64,000 bases of DNA from Sceloporus undulatus (taxonomy: Eukaryota > Chordata > Lepidosauria > Squamata > Phrynosomatidae), in the NCBI RefSeq assembly GCF_019175285.1, contig NC_056523.1, forward strand, positions 208,131,872 to 208,195,871, written 5' to 3'. A program made the position numbers and the translations under genes. Below the pieces are notes generated by a model. That model did no database searches. It was not told where the DNA came from and was given only the letters and a program-made list of their open reading frames with translations. Each line of letters begins with the position of its first letter. The first letter of the stretch is position 1. Below are positions 12,962 to 25,239 of the stretch, piece by piece.

Positions 12962-13534
12962 TAGTGGTGTCACTAGGGTTGGTGTCACCAGGTGCAGTAA
13001 CTCATGGTGTCACCGCCTCATTCATCTTCCATACCACACCATACAGAATCCTTAGTAATGTTTTGACATTGTTACTCATAAATCATAATTCCCATGTATC
13101 ACTGAATATAGTGGCAATAGTTGTGACATAAACAGCTAGAAAAACCTTTAAATTACAATATCATACACATGACTTAAATGTACTTACATATACATAGTTT
13201 AATGTGGTTAAAATGGCAAATTGGTAAAATTTGATGTTTTCAAAGAAAAAATTTAAAAGTAAAATTTCAATTTAAAAAATATTTTTAAAACAGTTAAACA
13301 TTTTGAAATTTGAAATCGTACTTAAAAACAAACAAACTCGGGACCTCTCCTTTCTCCTCCCACTGAGATTCAATCCACTTACACCATCTGTTAAAGCATT
13401 TTAAAGGGAAATAGGCAAACACCACAGTCTGTTTCTGCCAAAACACAGATGTTTCAAGAGCAGTGGTGTCATTCTCCCTTCGGATGTCACCTGGTGTGCT
13501 CCACACACCCTGCACTTCCCTAGTGATGCCACTG
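12962..13534. mobile_element. hAT-like non-autonomous element with 8-bp target duplication
   Basis: The ends are TAGTGGTGTCACTAGGG and, inverted, CAGTGGCATCACTAGGG. CAGAGACA flanks both sides (12954-12961 and 13535-13542), the 8-bp duplication expected of hAT elements. The 573-bp interior is A/T-rich and non-coding. Partial relatives containing GCACCAGGTGACACC lie at 10043-10110 and at the right edge of the window. Confidence 0.8.
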
Positions 13535-15754
13535 CAGAGACAGCATCTATACAAAATGTGAGCCTACAAATCCGGCACCATCATTCTTGCTGCTGTATGA
13601 TGTTTTTTTAAAACATCTTTTTTTACTGATGAGCTTCAAAAGCTTGCATTATGTGTTTTGTGCATTTTGGCTGGCCAAGACAGGCATCACCTTTTTGGGT
13701 TTTTTGGATTTTGTTGTATTTTGCTCTTATGGCCAGCATGGCTACCCCTGAACATACACAGCATGGCAATCCCTAAATTAGAACTGTTACACTTTTGCTG
13801 TGTTTGCTTTCCCTTGGTAACTTTGCCAGCCCCTTTTCTTTGGATGGCTGAACTCAAATTCTAGGAACCTTACTAAACTACAAATCAATCTGATTCAGCA
13901 ATGCAATTAAGGCCGTTTAAAGTGCTATAACTGTTCCTGTGTCAGAGACCCTATTCTTCTTGGTAGGCTGACACTGTAATACTATTAGCCTTGGAGAGAA
14001 AGTAGTAACTCTCCCCACTTTTATCTTATCCAGCACTTTCAGGTAATGAGAGCCTGGTGGTGTTGGAGAAAGGAAAGTTGTCCTGGCCCACCTTCTTCCC
14101 ACTTGAATTCATGATAGGCTGGCAATTTGCTATGCAGAGGGTTGCTGAGAGTGTGATTATTCTGGGAATGAACAGAGGTTGCACAGGGATCACTCGCCTC
14201 ACATGCCTGTTTCCCCAGCATCTTTGAGCTACCAGAAGCCTAATCCTACTGGGAAAGAAGAACTGTGGGTACAGTGATCAGAATTAATCAATCAAAAAGG
14301 AATTGAGCTGGAAATTTGCCATCAAAAATGGACCTTTTCAACAAAAGTGACTGACTGAAATTGGAACTTCATTGTTAACATTTTAATTAAATGAGGGCTA
14401 GTCTACACATAAGTATATTATGCAAATTGGTGTGCATTTTCACACATTTCCATCAACAGATAATTGTCTTCACTTTCCTGCTCAAATTTGCATCTATTTG
14501 CATCTATTCACCCTCTCGCTGCCAAAAATGTGCAGTCATCCAAATGTATGAGAAGCAATAATGCTCATTTCTGTGGATTTCAGATACTTCTGCAGAGTGT
14601 AAGGAGGGTCTTTTTTGGGGTGGAGGAGGGGCAAAAAGTCCAAACTCCTGCAAATTGCATGTGGTTTGATCACATTCTGTTTGACTGGAATGAGGAGTAT
14701 TTTAAACATGTAGACGAGCCGTAAGCCACAGTGCTAATAAATTTTGTATTTCCAGCTGATTCTTTCCCCCAAACCTGGTTCTTTGGATTGTTGCAATACA
14801 ATTTATCACTTTCTTTTAATTTCTCAGGGTTTGGGAATTCTAAGCTTTAGTTCACAGCTAGTAAGGTCATCTTGGAGGGGTGGTGGTGGTCATCTCTCCA
14901 TCCCAATGGTCTTTGTTTCAGTTAAAACCCCTTGGATTTTCCACCACTTAACCCTGAAAGTTTTGCTTGGAAATCAATAAACTAAAAAAGGGGTGACTGA
15001 AAGAAGATGAGATTACATATGGTGGAGGAAGAAGGAAAAACAGAAGCATTGTTGGTGAAGTGAATGAGAAGTGGGGCTTTCAAAAACTCATGCAGCTGTT
15101 TCCTTCTCTCCAAAGCATACAGCAGGGGCAAGGAGGGTGGAGGAGACAAATGTATAGTGTTGCCCTTTCAGCGTAAATGCAATTTGTTTGAGTATTTTTG
15201 GCTTGGGAAAAATTAACATGTTTCAATTACATTTCCCCTCTTTGCATGGATGCAAATTTCCATCTGTGCCTCTTTTCCCCAGCATTTTCTGACTTCTAGC
15301 AACTTGATGGTGCTGGGAAAAAGGGTTTGCAAGGAGAGCTTATCCCTCTGCATCTTCATTGTCAGAAGGATTTGTGGAGGTTCACCAGACAACAGTCTGG
15401 TTCACCAGGATAGAGGGGAAGCTTTGACCTCATTCCCACTGTAGCAATCCAGCTTAGCATCTCTAAGAAGGGGTTAAACTATCCTGGCTCCATTGCAGTG
15501 ATCCTGCTCAGAACTGCTGATGGGATAGCAAAGTTATACCCTCTCCCTCCTCCCTACAATCTGGACTGAGCTGGAGGGAGGAAAACAAGAGAGTGTGTCT
15601 ATGTGTAGATGCAGTTTTCAGCTCTCCAGCCAACACTACTCAAGACTCATGGAGGCAAAGGGCTGCTCAATGTTTTCCAAAGGCAAAGTAAAGCCTCCCT
15701 TCCTGTCTGAATCCTTTCTTACTCAATACTCTTGTGCATTTTTCAATTTCCCTT

Positions 15755-15953
15755 TTGTTTGTTATGCGCATTCAAGTCGTTTCTGACTTATGGCGACCCT
15801 AAAATGGGGTCTTCTTGACAGGTTTCTTCAGAGATGGTTTGCCATTGTCATCTCGTGAGGCTGAGAGAGTGTGACTTGGCCATGATCGCTGGGAATTCGA
15901 CCCCTGTTCTCCAGAGTCATAGTCCAATGCTCAAACCACTACACAACACTGGT
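15755..15953 (-). mobile_element. Sauria-type SINE
   Basis: Contains TTATGGCGACCCTAAA, GAGGCTGAGAGAGTGTGACT, AATTCGACCCC (box B) and CAAACCACTACACAACACTGG (box A side). Confidence 0.82.
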
Positions 15954-18077
15954 TGTAATTATGAGAAAGAGGTGTAAATGAGATGAGTCTTGAAAATGAC
16001 TACATAAGCCATCAAGTGTAGCATACTGGGAATGTGATTGTGGGAGTGCTTGCGCTTCATACTGATTATCTATCTTAGGAATGCTGCACTGGGCTCCTGT
16101 TACACAGACACATCCTCCTTGTTTTCCTTGCATTGCAGTTATTTCCCTGTAAAGGCTTTAACCTGCAAATAACTCTCATTAAAGTCCAAGGACCCTCACT
16201 GCTGAGGAAGGCATCAAGGTTTTGATTACCCTTGGTGCATTTTTCTCAAGGTCATGTTGAACCTTCCCTTTTTTCCCCTTCCCAGAACAAAAGGAGATGG
16301 TCTGGGAAGCACTGGGTTGCCATGCAGAATAATAAAGCCAAGTGCTGTGAGAAGATTAAGTGAAATTCCAGCCCTTCTTTGGGAAATTAAATGCCTTGAA
16401 TGAGGAGACAGGAGTGAATACAGCAAAGAGAATGAGATTCTTAGCATTGTCTGTCTGTGGAAAATCTGATGTTAATGCCCCCTGCTGTTTAAGCCTCAAT
16501 GGATCTGCTTTAGGTTTAAGTAGAAACATGGCTGTATGGAGCTCAAGGGCTAGCTAATGATCTGTACTTAAACATTGTTTTCAAATAAAAACTGGGTTGT
16601 GGGGAGGGGGGTAGATATTCTCTCTGCAATGTGGACTAGAGCATAGTGGCCTAAAGCATAACTTTAAGGAATTTTCTTTGTTAAGAGCTAGTAAGGTAAT
16701 ACTTTTATTAGGGACAACCAGAATCGCACAGAATAGTGAGTAAGAATTCCAGTGGTCCTGAACAATGCTTCAGACTGGGCGCTAAGGACAACTACAAAGC
16801 AGGAGAAAGTGGCTGGCTATGGTAGAAAAGCTCCAGACTGATTTCCTCTATTTAGGGTTGCCATTTCCCAGTTTTTGGCGGTGCAATCCTGGATTGGAGG
16901 GTCCAAAAACATCCATCCAGGCATTTTTGACTCTCCAGTCCTGGATTCCTAGCCTAGCCCACCGTGCAGGATCTTCTGGGGCCTCAACCAAGGCCCCAAG
17001 CAAGTCGCCGCCTGCTAGGCTTCCCCAGGGCTGGAGAAGGTGGCGCTGCCTAGCAGGCCATGCTGGCTCAGACAGGAAGTGGCAGTGGCACACTTGGAGC
17101 CTCGGCCAAGGCCTCCTCCAGCCCTGGGGAGGCCTAGCAGGCCATGCTGGCTGGTGGCCGGCTAGGCCTCCCTGGGGCTAGAGGAGGCCAAGGGTGAGGC
17201 CCTGGCCTGACCTGAACACAGTGCTGCTTCCTCCAGCCCTGGAGAGGCCTAGCCTATTGCACCAAGGCCAAGGTCACAAGTGTGGTGCTACCTCTTCTAG
17301 TCTCAGCCAGCGTGGCCGGTAGGCCACTGTGGCTTTGCTAATGTGTTACACCTCTCTCCAAAAGTAACCCTTTTAAAAAATTGATAATATAAGCTCTGCA
17401 GAGACGGAGTAGAAACTGTGGAACAAAACAGATCTGAAGTGACTTCCAAGACAACAGTAGCTTAGCTTCTGTGGTTACTTACCTTTAGCCATTAGGAAAT
17501 GCTTCCAAATCTGCTTTTCTTTTGACTCTTTAACTACTGTGTCACTAAAATTAATTTCCAGCATTTTAACATAAAGACTGTGGTTTCATTCCCCCCCCCG
17601 CTTACTGCTTTACAAAGGATCTGTGGATTTTGTAAAAACAAAAGCTTGCTACCACTGTGTGATAATTTTATTCTTGGTACCAACTAACATCCTGTCTTGT
17701 AGTTGCTTCTAGATTTCTTCTAATCGACTAAGAAAACTGTTAAGATTTTTGTGTGTACTGGGGAAAAATTTGTATCTATAGATTTTCATGACCAAGGAAA
17801 ATCTAACATCGGTGATTACATGCAAAACTGTGATTCTATTTTAAAAATGGGGTACTTTGAAACAGCCTACAGATAGCCAGGAGGGAGGGATATTTGTTGA
17901 AAACAACTTGGATGACACTGTACCGTTGGCCATAATGAGTGAGGGTGATGGGACTTGTAGGCCAAAACATTTGGAGCATCAGGAATTCTGAATCCCTTTT
18001 AGAAAGAGAGTTTTACCATGAAGCAATGTGTTAAAAATACTCTTTGAGAAAGTAAGTAATTGATATCTATGTCTGTA

Positions 18078-18157
18078 GAGGAGGAGGAGGAGGAGGAGGA
18101 GGAGGAAAGCTGCAAGCACTGCATGGAAGATGAATCCTTCCTTCCTTCCTTCCTTCT
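18078..18157. repeat. (GGA)n and (CTTC)n microsatellites
   Basis: A GGA tract at 18078-18107 is followed 30 bp later by five CTTC units. Confidence 0.85.
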
Positions 18158-19619
18158 ATTCTCCCTGTTTGTGTATGCTTCTAGCTTCTAATGGCTTGAT
18201 GTCAATGAAATTAAGGCAACTAAGGAAATGATATTAAAAATAAGTAAGAAAGAATTCAGTTAATTTAAAATCATGATACAAACAGTGTTAAAGTGATACG
18301 TTGGTGTAATAAGGGTATGGTCCATCCCAGGCAAACTCAATAAGGGGATGCACTTAGGTTCATCACTGCCAGAATGGTTCCCACCAAACAGTAGTTGAAA
18401 GTACATGTTCTGTTCCAGACAACCAGCCTTGGTAGGAAGGGTATGTTGCCAAGGTGTTGCAGCTTTGTGTAGCCATGCAAGGCTAGAATGGAGAAAGAAC
18501 ACTCTTTGGGGGCAACTCTAATGAAGGAGCACTGGGAGGAAGGGGCAACCCTCCACCCTCTCTCTTCTCTCTTCTTTTCCTGCCCGTGGCTTAACCCTTT
18601 CCTTTCATTCCCACTCTTTTAGAAGCAAAGCTAGAATCTGAAACAGCACCTCTTGAAGGCTTGGCAACCTCTTTAAATTTATTTAGGGCTGATCCCTGTC
18701 CACAGATTAAAGATTTAGTCTTTTAAAAAAGAAAACGAAACTAATTGCCTGTGGGAAGATTTACTCAGCGTGATCATAATGCATCTTGATTCATGAAGAA
18801 AGTCCCATTGGTGCTGTCTGTTGGATTGATGTGCATTGGAATTGACAACCTTTAAAATCCCAAATAAAAATAGCCAGGGCATGTGCTGTGGAAGGAAGAT
18901 CTCCAGCAAATCAGATTCACACATAAATTAGTTAAAAAGTCAAGAAAATAATACACATCTACATGCTGCGAAATAGCACATTTCAGGAAGAGGAGGGTCT
19001 CTGGTTGCATCCAACTAGTTGCATCCAAGACATATGAGACTTCTTTTGAGTAAACATGATCAGCCTATAAACCCTATCCATTGTTACATACCAGATGGAA
19101 AAACAAATGTAAAACCTGCCTTCACAAGTGTTTGAATTTTCTTTAACCATTAGGCCAATGTTTTCCCTCTCTTACAATCAATAGGGATCGGGATGCTGAT
19201 GTTTTCTTAGACCTTTCCAACTTGGAAAAGGTATAGAAAGATATTGCTAATAATGGAGAGAAAGGAATCACTCAGCATAGTGGGAGTGGATGGCATATAG
19301 TGAATGGTGAATAAGTGGCCTCTGCTACCCAATGTTCATGTTTCCAAAATATGAATCAGATTAGAATGACCTGCAGCTCTTCAAGGGACACTGACTGACA
19401 GGTGAATAATCTCATCCCCAAGTGTATTAAAATATTTTGTTTACTATATTTTTATTAAATAGTTATAAATCATACGTATAAAAAGCAATCATACAACAAA
19501 ATAAAAGGTTACATGTGAAATAACTAAGGTACATGAAAGATAATTCTTCTAAACATTATGAAACTAAACAGAATTAACAACTCTACCATAAAATGACCCA
19601 GTTTATTTTCCCTTCTTGT

Positions 19620-20340
19620 ACTTTCCCTTTGGTCTTCAGCTTACTTTAATTGCTGCAAACTGAATCACACTCAGTTTGCATTCAATTAACTCAGCAGGGG
19701 ACAGAAGAGTGGAATCCTGGTCTTCCCTGTAGACATAGGAGATTATCACATGGGGCATGGGACGTCATTGTCCCATCCCTGTCCTTCTGGAGTGATCGTG
19801 GGAAGGACTTTCAGATGATGTCATGCTTATCTGGACATTATCCCATCCAAAAAGCATGAATGACAGCGATTGCACGAAAGCCTTTCAAATGACACTGTGC
19901 TGATCCTGTCATTACCCCATCATTGAAGTGGCATTGCCTGACATTTTGCATTAGCGGGAGTTCGCATTAATGCAATGCCACTTCAATGACAGGATCAACA
20001 CTACGTTATGGAAGGCTTTTGCGCAATCACTGTCATGGATGGGATAAGGGCATGGGAGCAATCCCATCTGTGTATGATAATCTAAAAGAAAAGCAAACTG
20101 CTGCAGCCTCTCCAAGCTTTTATGTTCTTCCTTGTTAATAACTTTTGCTATCTTGACTATGCTCTGATGTTACTTGATCACATGTGTGCCAGTTTTCATC
20201 TGTAAAACATTGGAGGGGATGGTTGGGTTAAAAGTCCAAAAGTAATTTGCACTCAGTTAACTTAGCAGGGAAAGGAGAGGGCAGGAAGAGCAGAATTTTG
20301 TCCTTCCCAGTAGGCTCAGGCAAAAGCAAATGTGTGTATT
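19620..20340 (+). repeat. Dispersed repeat of unknown class, interrupted copy
   Basis: Shares 'caattgctgcagagtttgaa'-like, 'aaaagcaaactgctgcagcc' and 'cattggagg' blocks with 28340-28610 (plus) and 59735-59920 (minus). It is split by the foldback element at 19736-20085, and part is repeated again at 20220-20340. No protein was recognised. Confidence 0.45.
19736..20085. mobile_element. Foldback DNA element inserted into another repeat
   Basis: The ends are AGATTATCACATGGGG and, inverted, AGATTATCATACACAG. Both subterminal parts carry CATGGGA and ATCCCATCC. Inner arms AAGTGGCATTGC and GCAATGCCACTT form a second palindrome (about 19915-19995). Flanking sequence on the two sides rejoins to the order seen in the uninterrupted repeat at 59735-59920, which supports insertion. 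Confidence 0.6.
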
Positions 20341-21060
20341 CTTCATCATTAATATGATTACAGAGTTCTTCACCCCATAACAATTTTGCACACTGAAATC
20401 ACTTTTAATGGTAGAGAGAGAATTAAATTGGACTTGAGATGATATCATTTTGCCTGTGATATGTATTTTGAAAAACTGGTGTGATTTTTTTCTTGCTGCA
20501 CCCCTTTTATTCTCTGTCTGTCTGTCTGTCTGTCTATTTCCAAGACAACTGAAATGCAAGTCAACATTTAGGATGAAATCTAAGATGTGTATTATATTAT
20601 TTGGCCTACTGTGATTTGAGCTAGAAATTATCTATCAGGTTTCCCATCTTATCTGTTAACATATTGACTGAGGCCCTACAGCATCGGACATAGCTGTGAC
20701 TTCTGTCACTGTATGTCTGATGCTGGCAATGCAACCTACCCTTTAAGCCAGGCAGGATTCCAACCAGAGGGTTATTGAGGTGCTGCAGATTGTGGGCTGG
20801 GGAATAGTAACCACACAATTGTTCTAGTTATGAGGTGCATTGAGATAGGCAGCTGGACCCTTAGGGTCCTGCCACCAGTACATGTCTCAAGGCATCCTGT
20901 GACCAGAAGAGCACTGTAATCATCATTTCCCATTTGCCCCCAATCTGTAGCATTTCAGCAATCAGCTGCCTCTGTCTCAAGAGGTAGATTTTGGGGGATC
21001 ACATCCAGTCATTAATGGCTAAAAATAAATCACCAAAGTTACAAGATCATAAGTCTGGTT

Positions 21061-21530
21061 TTATTGTTGCTGTTAGCTGCCTTCAGCTTATGGCAACCCT
21101 ATGAATGAGACTTCCAAGTCACCCTGTCATCAACTGTCCTGCTCAGGTCTTGCAGACTCAAGGCCATAGCTTCCCTGATTGAGTCTATCCAACTACAGTG
21201 CAATCTTCCACTTTTCCTAATGCCTTCTACCTTGCCAAGTATTATTGCCTTTTCTAGCAAGTCATGTCTTCTCGGATGACTGAAGTACAACAGTCTCACT
21301 TTAGTCAACTTGGCTTCTAAAGAGAGTTCAGATGTGATTTGCTCTTGGACCCATTTATTTGCCTTTTTATCCATCCATGACATCCCCAGAACTCTCCTCC
21401 AGCATTGCATGTCAAATGAGTTGATTTTCTTCCTGTTTGCTTTCTTCACTGTCCAGTTTTCACAGACATACATAGACATGGGAAATTTGATGGCACAGGC
21501 CATCTACAGACTGATAAATATTGAACAGAA
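21061..21530 (-). mobile_element. Bov-B (RTE) LINE 3' fragment
   Basis: The minus strand keeps a 134-codon open frame with YVCENWTVKKANRKKINSFD, CWRRVLGMSWMDKKANKW, LEKAIILGKVEGIRKSGR and DRVTWKSHS. This is the C-terminus of the RTE/Bov-B ORF2 protein (compare YGCESWTIKKAERRRIDAFE, WLDGITDSM and DREAWRAAVHG of ruminant Bov-B). It is 5'-truncated, and a stop precedes the first methionine. Confidence 0.88.
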
Positions 21531-21766
21531 ATCCAGCCTAAGTATACTGGATTGAAACGGATTAATTGCTAGTATTAATGAAAAGGCAAATAATGTGGAT
21601 TTTAAAAGGGGGATGGACAAACTTCTTCATTCTAATAATATGATACATTAGAACTGCAGATACTTTGGCTTTAATTTGAATGATAAGACTGTTCTCATTT
21701 TTCCCACAAGAGGGCAGTGTGGGTCTTTCATTTCTGTCTCATATTTCTAAGTGCAAACTCTTGTAG

Positions 21767-21769
<3 letters not shown>

Positions 21770-21825
<56 letters not shown>

Positions 21826-21861
21826 GCGCGCGCGCGCGTGCGTGCGTGTGTGTGTGTGTGA
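21770..21861. repeat. Compound (TA)n(CA)n(CG)n(TG)n microsatellite
   Basis: Four dinucleotide phases follow one another: TA, CA, CG, then GTGC/GT. Confidence 0.9.
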
Positions 21862-24225
21862 CTAGATCTTCATTGTTAGAGAGGATTGTCATTGCCATTT
21901 CCATTTAATGTGTGGGGCTCTTTGTACTAAATAGTGTCTACTTGAAGAAACTATAATATCTTGTCTGTTTCTAATTCTCTTAAAAATGGGGCAGAAAAAT
22001 GCCAATTGATCTGAGGCATTGAATCCCAAATAAGACATGTCTTAACTCATTTCCATTCTCCGGAAGTCATTATGGCTTTATCTGAAATGAATGCACAGCT
22101 GGTCATTGTTCACTGTCACATACTGAATGCTTAGTCCACCCGCCACACACCCAGATTGTGAACTTGGGTGAGATTTTCAAGATGCTTGGTAGAAAAGCTT
22201 GGAAAAGTTATTATATTATGTTATTATTATTATTATTATTATTTGGACTGCACCTTCCAGAATCCCACAGCCAGCATGGAAGTTGCAGTCCCAAGGGGAA
22301 CTTTTCCTGATTTTGGGTTTAGTGTAATGTGCAGTACCCTACTAGGAAGAACTGTACAACTCTTTGCTACAAGGTAGCTTCTGTGGCAAAAAACTTCAGA
22401 GTTTCCAAAAGAAATTGCTCCAGGATCAGTAGAAAATGACCAGTAGTTCCAGAGATAGGGACCAGTCTCAGTCGGAGTTGCTGTCTGTGGGAACAGTGAT
22501 GCATTCTGTGTTTTAGACCGAACTGAGCTTTCTAAAGTGCTCAACCTTTTTAGGAGGAGGAGTTCAGCGCCTGGCATTGATCAGTCTAAAACCCAGATTC
22601 ATTTGCCCAGTGGCATGAGAGCCTTTAGCTACCACTGGCTGGTACCGGCAACCAAGAGTTGATTCACATGTTAGTGACATAGAAGCCAATATCCATTGTT
22701 GGAACCAGTATTTTTGTACCCCAGGGTGGAAAAAGTGCAGCCCATGCGTCTCATGTGACCCATGGGTCCTCCCAGAAAAGCCCCCCCACCCCACCCTAAA
22801 AAGTCTCCAAACCAACGAGAATCATCCAAAACCAACAAAAAACACAGTGGGTTAGTTCCTCTAACATCCCAAACTTCCCCAAAACACCAAAGAACAGGAA
22901 AATTAGCTGAAAACTAGCCAAAATGGAAGTGAAGTCACATGACTTTATGTGTGTCAAATTGCTGTAGGGAAGGGAAAATTACTCCCCCCCCCCCCAGCTC
23001 CTGCACAGTTCCCTACCCCTTTTGTACCTCGAAAAGTCAGTGTGGCCCCACGAATGCAACAATTGCAGTATAACTAAGTGGCTTGGGATTTGTCAACTTG
23101 AAGCATCATCTCCTCTCTTTTGAACTCTTTAAGGACAGCTGTTGCACCCCTTTTGTACATGTGATTGCCTTTGGAGACACAGCTGGTCAGAATGTGAGAT
23201 AGGGCTGGCACCCTAGGGTCTAAATTCTATTTTTATCCCTATTAGAGTAGACCCACTTAATCCATTAGATTTATCGGTATGTTGCCAATTCAACCGTTGA
23301 TTGAATGGATCTAATCTAGTTGGAAAAGATTGACTGGATGCCAGCCCCTGTGTGGCACTCCCTATGCCAATAAGCTTGACCATCTTCCTCTTTGTTTTTA
23401 TTCCACCTCTTTAAACAGGCATTTGACTCAGATTTTTATCTCATTTTATGTATTGTTTGTTTTGGCTTTTGTGTATTTGCCTTTTGTACCTCCCAGATAC
23501 TGTAACTGCAGGCTGCTTTTTTTTCCTGGCAAAAAAGGATGAATTGCCTCTTCTGGAAATCTCCAAGAGCATCAATTCAACTTTTAAAATAGGTTGCAGC
23601 TGTCCTGGACTGTTTTAAGGTCAAAAAATACTGTCAACCTTAGATTCCCTTTGACCCCTACATGCCTGCCTGACATGAGGAGTGATATGGACATCACCAT
23701 GCAGTGCCACAGCTGATAAAGTTACTTTTGACAAATAATCAATTATATTTACAAACCCCTAGTGCAGTTAGTTCAAATTAACATCATATTTCATATTTTA
23801 CAAATGTAACTAAAATACATTCACTTTTTTTGTATTTTATAATGGTCCACAGTTCAGATAAATAAAGTATAGACCAAAGATAAAGGGCATGTCATTTCAC
23901 ATATGACATTGGGCATGTCACCAGTAGAAGAAGAAAAAATACAATACTGAAAGAAAGGGGAATCAGTGGGAAGTGAGATAGATAACAGAAGAAAGAAGGT
24001 GGAAAGAAGCTAGCCATGGATGCTTCAGTGTCATTGTTTGCCTTCCCCTTGGATGAAACTCTCTGGATGAAAGGGCCTGTATATGATCCACTTGGAGAGG
24101 AAAAGACTGAGAGGTGACACAATAGCCATCTTTAAAAATCTAAAGGGATGTCATGTGGAAGATGGAGCAAGCTTGTTTTTGTTGCTCCACAGATTAGAGC
24201 AGGAACTGATGGCTTCTAATTAGAT

Positions 24226-24400
24226 AATAATAACAACAACAACAACAACATATTTATTTATTTATAGCCCATCCCATCTTCACTCAGGCAATCGAGGCGG
24301 CTTACAGCATTAAAATTATACATATCATATCCCCCAACCCTCCCTCCCTTAAAATAGAATTGAAATGCATGCAGATTCCACCTAAAAGTTAGGGGGAAGA
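24226..24400 (-). mobile_element. Short LINE/SINE 3' tail, reverse
   Basis: (AAC)n then TATTTATTTATAGCCCATCC, GAGGCGGCTTACAGCATTAA and CCCCCAACCCTCCCTCCCTT, as in 63596-63780. Confidence 0.5.
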
Positions 24401-25050
24401 AAACCCAAATATCCTGACTATAAGAGCTGCCTCAGAAGGTGGTGGCCTCAGATGGTAGCACCTAAGAGAGTGGTGGACATCTTTGAAGGTCTTTAAACAG
24501 AGGATGAATGGACATTTTTGAGGAATTCTTTGAGTCTGAGAAACTCCCTTCTCGGTTATATTTGTGTGGAACAGCCAAAGTAACTCCTGCCTGGACATTT
24601 GCATCTGAGTTTCATTTCTGCTTTTGCATCTAATACTGCTTTCCCTTGGGGGCTTAGTAGGGGAAGGGGCTGGCAGGAGACTCCTATATAACTTTTTCAG
24701 CTGGTAGAGTCTGCCCTGCTGCCCCATTCCATTTGCATTGATCCATGCTGCCGGTGACAACGGCATGCCTTTTGACAAAGTAGGCACCAGTGTTCCCATC
24801 CATTTGCAAAGTATGTTGTGGTCCCCATTGAATCAGAGCCTTTCACTGTGGTGGGGGAGTAACCTAAAGGTTTATGTAACAGATGTTAGACAGTAGAGAC
24901 ACTAGCCTAAGCACTCAGTCACTAATGTTGGCATTGCTGTCGGGTGTCTGCGATGGCGATGATGATGGAGGGTGGCTGTTGCTGGGTAGCTTGGAGGCAC
25001 GGCTGCTAAACAGCTGCTAATGTGTCTGTGTCACCATGCTGTATTTCCAG

Positions 25051-25239
25051 CTCGTCATTATGGCCGGGACCATTCTGCTCGCCTACTACTTTGAGTGCAC
25101 AGACACTTTCCAGGTGCATATCCAAGGCTTCTTCTGCCAGGATGGAGACTTGATGAAACCGTACCCAGGAACAGAAGATGAAAGCTTCATTCCCCCCCTC
25201 ATCCTTTATTGTGTCTTGGCTGCAACCCCAACAGCAATT
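25051..25239 (+). CDS. PLPPR1: PLPPR1 coding exon (residues about 22-84)
   Basis: The exon has 63 codons in phase 0, from LVIMAG to ATPTAI, flanked by acceptor TATTTCCAG and donor GTAAGT. It opens inside TM1 (LVIMAGTILLAYYFE), continues with the first extracellular loop (TDTFQVHIQGFFCQD and the KPYPG motif typical of PLPPR proteins) and ends in TM2 (LILYCVLAATPTAI). Lysine 36 of the exon sits near where the first phosphatase motif would lie in active enzymes, but the full KxxxxxxRP motif is absent. An in-frame ATG upstream (25036, MLYFQ) comes from intron and is not the likely start, because the acceptor and the PLPPR1 family sequence place the junction at 25051. The exon is about 8.2 kb from the next one. 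Confidence 0.96.

Larger units (their letters stand above)
1..25050 (+). other. PLPPR1: PLPPR1 intron (upstream of the first exon seen), repeat-rich
   Basis: No coding exon could be supported here. The exon for the about 21 N-terminal residues was looked for and not found, so this is read as part of the large intron before the exon at 25051. It holds SINEs, Bov-B and other LINE ends, hAT-like and Harbinger-like elements and simple repeats, each listed separately. In 1-1100, 14300-15700 and 16200-19600, apart from listed simple repeats, a GC-rich patch at 16850-17340 and scattered short repeat remnants, I see nothing I can name. Confidence 0.7.

Noticed and set aside
24389-24799. 136-codon minus-strand open frame upstream of a PLPPR1 exon
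   Set aside because: It begins in a LINE/SINE tail and shows no conserved motif.
25036-25050. ATG just before the first PLPPR1 exon as a start codon
   Set aside because: The bases form a splice acceptor (TATTTCCAG), and PLPPR1 needs a further N-terminal segment to complete TM1.
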